From Paraburkholderia sejongensis (GTDB lineage: Bacteria > Pseudomonadota > Gammaproteobacteria > Burkholderiales > Burkholderiaceae), in assembly GCF_020880815.1 (NCBI RefSeq), contig NZ_JAJITD010000019.1:1-64000 (forward strand): a stretch of DNA of 64,000 bases, given 5' to 3'. Below are positions 61,303 through 64,000 of the stretch, piece by piece. The position numbers and the translations under genes were made by a program. Each line of letters opens with the position of its first letter. The stretch's first letter is position 1. Under the pieces are notes generated by a model, which was given only the letters and a program-made list of their open reading frames with translations, made no database searches and was not told where the DNA came from.

Positions 61303-61435
61303 ATAAGTCGTCGTACATCTTGGTTCAGATTAGCATTGGGGCCGGTCGTTGTAACGGGCACGTAAACCCGTAGATCCCTGTCGGGCAAGCGTTCCGGGTT
61401 GCATGAAGGCCTGTCAGTGTTGTAGGATGACTTAT
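61303..61435. promoter_or_regulatory. Pair of inverted operator-like sites in the garL/KGSADH divergent region
   Basis: ATAAGTCGTCGTACA (61303-61317) and, in the opposite direction, ATAAGTCATCCTACA (complement of 61421-61435) agree at 13 of 15 bases. One lies near each divergent start (garL and the dehydrogenase at 61467). The core AGTCGTC also occurs in the palindrome before the GntR gene at 63955, so these are candidate sites for that regulator. Confidence 0.55.
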
Positions 61436-61466
61436 ATCCAAAGCGTTCACTTGAGGAAAGCCAAAA

Positions 61467-63050
61467 ATGCCTATTACCGGCGAAATGCTGATCGGTCGCA
61501 AAGCGGTGCGCGGCGAAGAAAAAGCGCTGCGCGCATTCAATCCTGCCACGGGTTCCGACATCGCGGAGCCGGTGTTCGGCACCGGCACGGTTGCCAATGT
61601 CAACGCGGCCTGCGAGCTCGCGCAACAGGCGTTCGATTCGTACCGTCAACTGCCGCTCGCGGTGCGCGCCGAGTTTCTCGAGCGTATCGCCGACGGCATC
61701 ACCGCGCTCGGCGATGAGCTGATCGAGCGCGCGCAGGCCGAATCGGGTCTGCCGAAAGCGCGCCTGGAAGGCGAGCGCGGCCGTACCACCGGCCAGCTGA
61801 AGCTGTTCGCGCAAACCGTGCGCGCCGGCCAGTGGCTGACCGCGACGCTCGATTCGGCGCTGCCGGAACGCAAGCCGCTGCCGCGCTCGGACCTGCGCAT
61901 GCAGAAGATCGCGCTCGGCCCGGTCGCCGTGTTCGGCGCAAGCAACTTCCCGCTCGCGTTCTCGGTCGCCGGCGGCGACACCGCCGCGGCGCTCGCGGCA
62001 GGCTGCCCGGTCGTCGTGAAGGCGCACCGCGCGCACCTGGGCACCTCGGAGCTGGTCGGCCGCGTGATCCAGCGCGTCGCGCAGGAAATGGATCTGCCGG
62101 AAGGCGTGTTCTCGATGATCGTCGGCGCGGGTAACTCGGTCGGCGAAGCGCTGGTCGCGCATCCGGCGATCAAGGCGGTCGGCTTCACCGGTTCGCGCGC
62201 GGGCGGCACCTCGCTGATGCGCGTCGCGGCGGCGCGTGCCGAGCCGATTCCGGTCTACGCGGAAATGAGCAGCATCAACCCGGTGTTCCTGCTGCCGAAC
62301 GCGCTGAACGCGCGCGGCGACAGCATCGCGCGTGGTTTCGTCGACTCGCTGGTGCTCGGCGCCGGCCAGTTCTGCACGAATCCGGGTCTCGCGATCGCGA
62401 TCGACAGCGACGCGCTGAAGGGCTTCGTCGCGACCGCGTCGGAAGCGCTGACCGTGAAGCCGGCGCAGACGATGCTGACCGCCGGCATCCACGCCGCGTA
62501 TGAAGACGGCGAGAGCAAGCTGGCCGCGACCAGGGGCGTCGAAGTGGTGGCGCGCGGCGCCGCGGCGAGCGGCCCGACCCAGGCATGCGCGGCGCTGTTC
62601 GTGACCGACGCGGCGACGTTCCTCGCGAACCCGGCGCTCGAGGACGAAGTGTTCGGCCCGGTGTCGACGATCATCCGCTGCAAGGACGAGCAGGAAATGC
62701 TCAAGGTCGCCGAGCACTTCGCCGGCCAGCTGACCGCGACGCTGCAGATGGACCGCGCCGACGTGGCGGCCGCGAAGAAGCTGGTGCCGATCCTCGAGCG
62801 CAAGGCTGGCCGGATTCTGGTCAACGGTTTCCCGACCGGCGTCGAAGTGTGTCACGCGATGGTCCACGGCGGCCCGTTCCCGGCGACCTCGGACAGCCGC
62901 GCGACCTCGGTCGGCACGACCTCGATCGACCGCTTCCTGCGCCCGGTCTGCTATCAGGACTTCCCGGCCGAGTTGCTGCCGGAAACGCTGGCCGACGGCA
63001 ATCCGCTGCAACTGTGGCGCCGTCTGGATGGCGAGCTGTCGCGCGGATAA
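61467..63050 (+). CDS. Alpha-ketoglutarate semialdehyde (2,5-dioxovalerate) dehydrogenase
   Basis: 527 residues, longer than typical ALDHs (~480-500) and in the range of the KGSADH group. Catalytic Cys303 (GAGQFCTNPG) and Glu266 (VYAEMSSINP) and FGASNFPLAFSVAGGDTAAA are typical. It oxidises 2-oxoglutarate semialdehyde to 2-oxoglutarate with NAD(P). It gives the locus a second route (via dehydratase/decarboxylase KdgD, not in the window) besides the GarL/GarR branch. AGGAAAG lies before ATG 61467. Confidence 0.9.
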   Translation: MPITGEMLIGRKAVRGEEKALRAFNPATGSDIAEPVFGTGTVANVNAACELAQQAFDSYRQLPLAVRAEFLERIADGITALGDELIERAQAESGLPKARLEGERGRTTGQLKLFAQTVRAGQWLTATLDSALPERKPLPRSDLRMQKIALGPVAVFGASNFPLAFSVAGGDTAAALAAGCPVVVKAHRAHLGTSELVGRVIQRVAQEMDLPEGVFSMIVGAGNSVGEALVAHPAIKAVGFTGSRAGGTSLMRVAAARAEPIPVYAEMSSINPVFLLPNALNARGDSIARGFVDSLVLGAGQFCTNPGLAIAIDSDALKGFVATASEALTVKPAQTMLTAGIHAAYEDGESKLAATRGVEVVARGAAASGPTQACAALFVTDAATFLANPALEDEVFGPVSTIIRCKDEQEMLKVAEHFAGQLTATLQMDRADVAAAKKLVPILERKAGRILVNGFPTGVEVCHAMVHGGPFPATSDSRATSVGTTSIDRFLRPVCYQDFPAELLPETLADGNPLQLWRRLDGELSRG

Positions 63051-63098
63051 GCGTGGTTGGTGCGGCCTTGCGCGTTTGCGCGCGTGAGGCCGATAGAC

Positions 63099-63132
63099 AA
63101 AAAAATGGCCGGGAAATCCCGGCCATTTTTTT
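63099..63132. terminator. Bidirectional terminator between KGSADH and GntR genes
   Basis: A-rich run, TGGCCGGG, AAAT loop, CCCGGCCA and seven T form a perfect hairpin terminator usable on both strands. It separates two convergent genes. Confidence 0.95.
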
Positions 63133-63157
63133 CGCCCTCGAGCGTGTCGCGGCAAGC

Positions 63158-63901
63158 TCAGCTATTCGTCTCGCCGACCTCGTTCGCGCGCCGCAGACGC
63201 TCGCGGCTATTGGACAGATGCATGCGCATCGCCGCGCGCGCGCCTTCCGCGTCGTGACGCGAGATCGCTTCGAGAATGCTCTCGTGTTCGAGATTGACCA
63301 GCGACAGATACGCATCCGGATCGGCGCGCGCGATGCCGGCCGAGTCGAGCCGGTTGCGCGGAATCAGCGCGCTGCCCATCTGCGTGAGGATATCGACGAA
63401 GTAGCGGTTGCCGGTCGCGCGGGCCACCGAGATATGGAACTGCAGGTCGGCGTCGACGCTGTCGAGTCCGTTGTGGCGGGTCGCCTCGATCGCGTCGAGC
63501 GCGGCGCGCATCCGGCTCACGTCGTCCGGTTTCGCGCGTTGCGCGGCGAGGCCCGCGCATTCGGTTTCGAGGCTGATACGCAGCTCGAGAATCGACAGTA
63601 CGTCGCGCAGGGTAGTGGCGGGCACCATGTCGATGCCGAGTTTTTCGCGCTGCGGTTCGAGCACGAAGCTGCCGATCCCGTGCCGCGTCTCGATCACCTT
63701 GCCCGCCTGCAGCCGCGAGATCGCCTCGCGGATCACCGTGCGGCTCACGCTGAGCGTGCCCATCAGCTGCGATTCGGTCGGCAGTTTGTCGCCCGGCTTC
63801 AGCACGTTGCTGGCGATCTGCTCGGTCACGTAGTTGACGACGAACTCGGCAAGATTGCGAGCGCGTCGTGGCGGGGCCGCGGATGCCAATGGAGTAGCCA
63901 T
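63158..63901 (-). CDS. GntR-family (FCD) regulator, probable regulator of aldarate catabolism
   Basis: 247 residues. Winged HTH ~20-85 (PTESQLMGTLSVSRTVIREA) and FCD domain ~95-225 with the metal/ligand pattern (ADLQFHISVARATGN, LVNLEHESILEAI). In the same subgroup as GntR regulators of hexuronate and aldarate genes. Its own upstream region holds a palindrome whose half-site recurs in the garL/KGSADH control region. GAGCG precedes the ATG; start judged from the family N terminus. Confidence 0.85.
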   Translation of the reverse strand: MATPLASAAPPRRARNLAEFVVNYVTEQIASNVLKPGDKLPTESQLMGTLSVSRTVIREAISRLQAGKVIETRHGIGSFVLEPQREKLGIDMVPATTLRDVLSILELRISLETECAGLAAQRAKPDDVSRMRAALDAIEATRHNGLDSVDADLQFHISVARATGNRYFVDILTQMGSALIPRNRLDSAGIARADPDAYLSLVNLEHESILEAISRHDAEGARAAMRMHLSNSRERLRRANEVGETNS

Positions 63902-63954
63902 CGAAAACGCTCCTTTTCTGGTTGTTTGCTGAGATCCCTGCGTTTCATTATATC

Positions 63955-63967
63955 GTCGTCTGACGAC
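63955..63967. promoter_or_regulatory. Palindromic operator candidate upstream of the GntR gene
   Basis: GTCGTC-T-GACGAC is a perfect 6-1-6 inverted repeat flanked by AT-rich TTATATC and TGAATATATTA. It is 54 bases upstream of the GntR start and its half-site resembles those at 61303 and 61421. Likely an autoregulatory site. Confidence 0.6.
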
Positions 63968-64000
63968 TGAATATATTAGAGCTCGATCGTTTTTCGGCGC

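Noticed and set aside
61248..63155. 635-codon open frame on the minus strand opposite the KGSADH gene
   Set aside because: Antisense to a gene with intact catalytic residues; the translation is Arg/His/Ala-rich low-information sequence.

Overview
The window looks like a chromosomal segment of a Burkholderiaceae beta-proteobacterium, most likely Paraburkholderia or Burkholderia. It has high GC throughout, with most third codon positions G or C. It carries a complete malonate decarboxylase operon, a CioAB oxidase, a YtfQRT-YjfF sugar transporter and a uronate/aldarate catabolic locus, which together are typical of soil and plant-associated members of that family. The assignment rests on gene content and composition only; no search was run.

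Layout. 1-170: end of an rRNA operon (3' part of 5S rRNA plus a strong terminator). 274-11016: mixed chromosomal genes, namely a LysR regulator divergent from a FUSC efflux protein, a small exported protein, an acetyl-CoA hydrolase/CoA-transferase, GlsB- and MgtC-type membrane proteins, a membrane metallophosphoesterase, a His-rich membrane protein, a RutE-like reductase and an AlkB-like dioxygenase. 11104-16335: ABC sugar transporter ytfQ-ytfR-ytfT-yjfF with an internal terminator, ending in a G-rich tandem repeat. 16376-18640: a membrane protein and an MltF-like lytic transglycosylase. 18849-27496: malonate decarboxylase operon (GntR regulator-mdcABCDEGH), divergent from an MFS transporter. 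27530-33806: DMT exporter, LysR, OprB porin, a low-complexity secreted protein, arylamine N-acetyltransferase and an ICMT-like protein.

33926-41503: a putative catabolic module with two HutC-type GntR regulators, a polar amino-acid-type ABC transporter, a 2OG-Fe(II)-type dioxygenase and an FAD-linked oxidase. Two identical GTATATAC boxes lie in its divergent promoter region. 41554-44970: a very large GMC oxidoreductase fused to an alpha/beta hydrolase whose nucleophile position is Cys. 45223-48858: a sigma-factor-like protein, a hybrid histidine kinase and a NarL-type response regulator. 49069-51829: cioAB plus a 51-residue DUF2474 gene, with a perfect ANR/FNR box upstream. 52300-53121: an arylesterase/haloperoxidase-type hydrolase.

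53510-63967: a uronate/aldarate catabolic locus: uronate dehydrogenase, MFS transporter, tartronate semialdehyde reductase, HpcH/HpaI aldolase, alpha-ketoglutarate semialdehyde dehydrogenase and an FCD-type GntR regulator. Inserted in its middle (about 55900-59170) is a lower-GC island, the most unusual part of the window. It holds one free-standing toxin gene with a C-terminal RNase A-like (CdiA-CT type) domain, followed by six tandem CdiI-like immunity paralogues, five of them on a regular repeat of about 376 bp. The toxin has no export or delivery domain of its own, and no integrase or transposase is visible.
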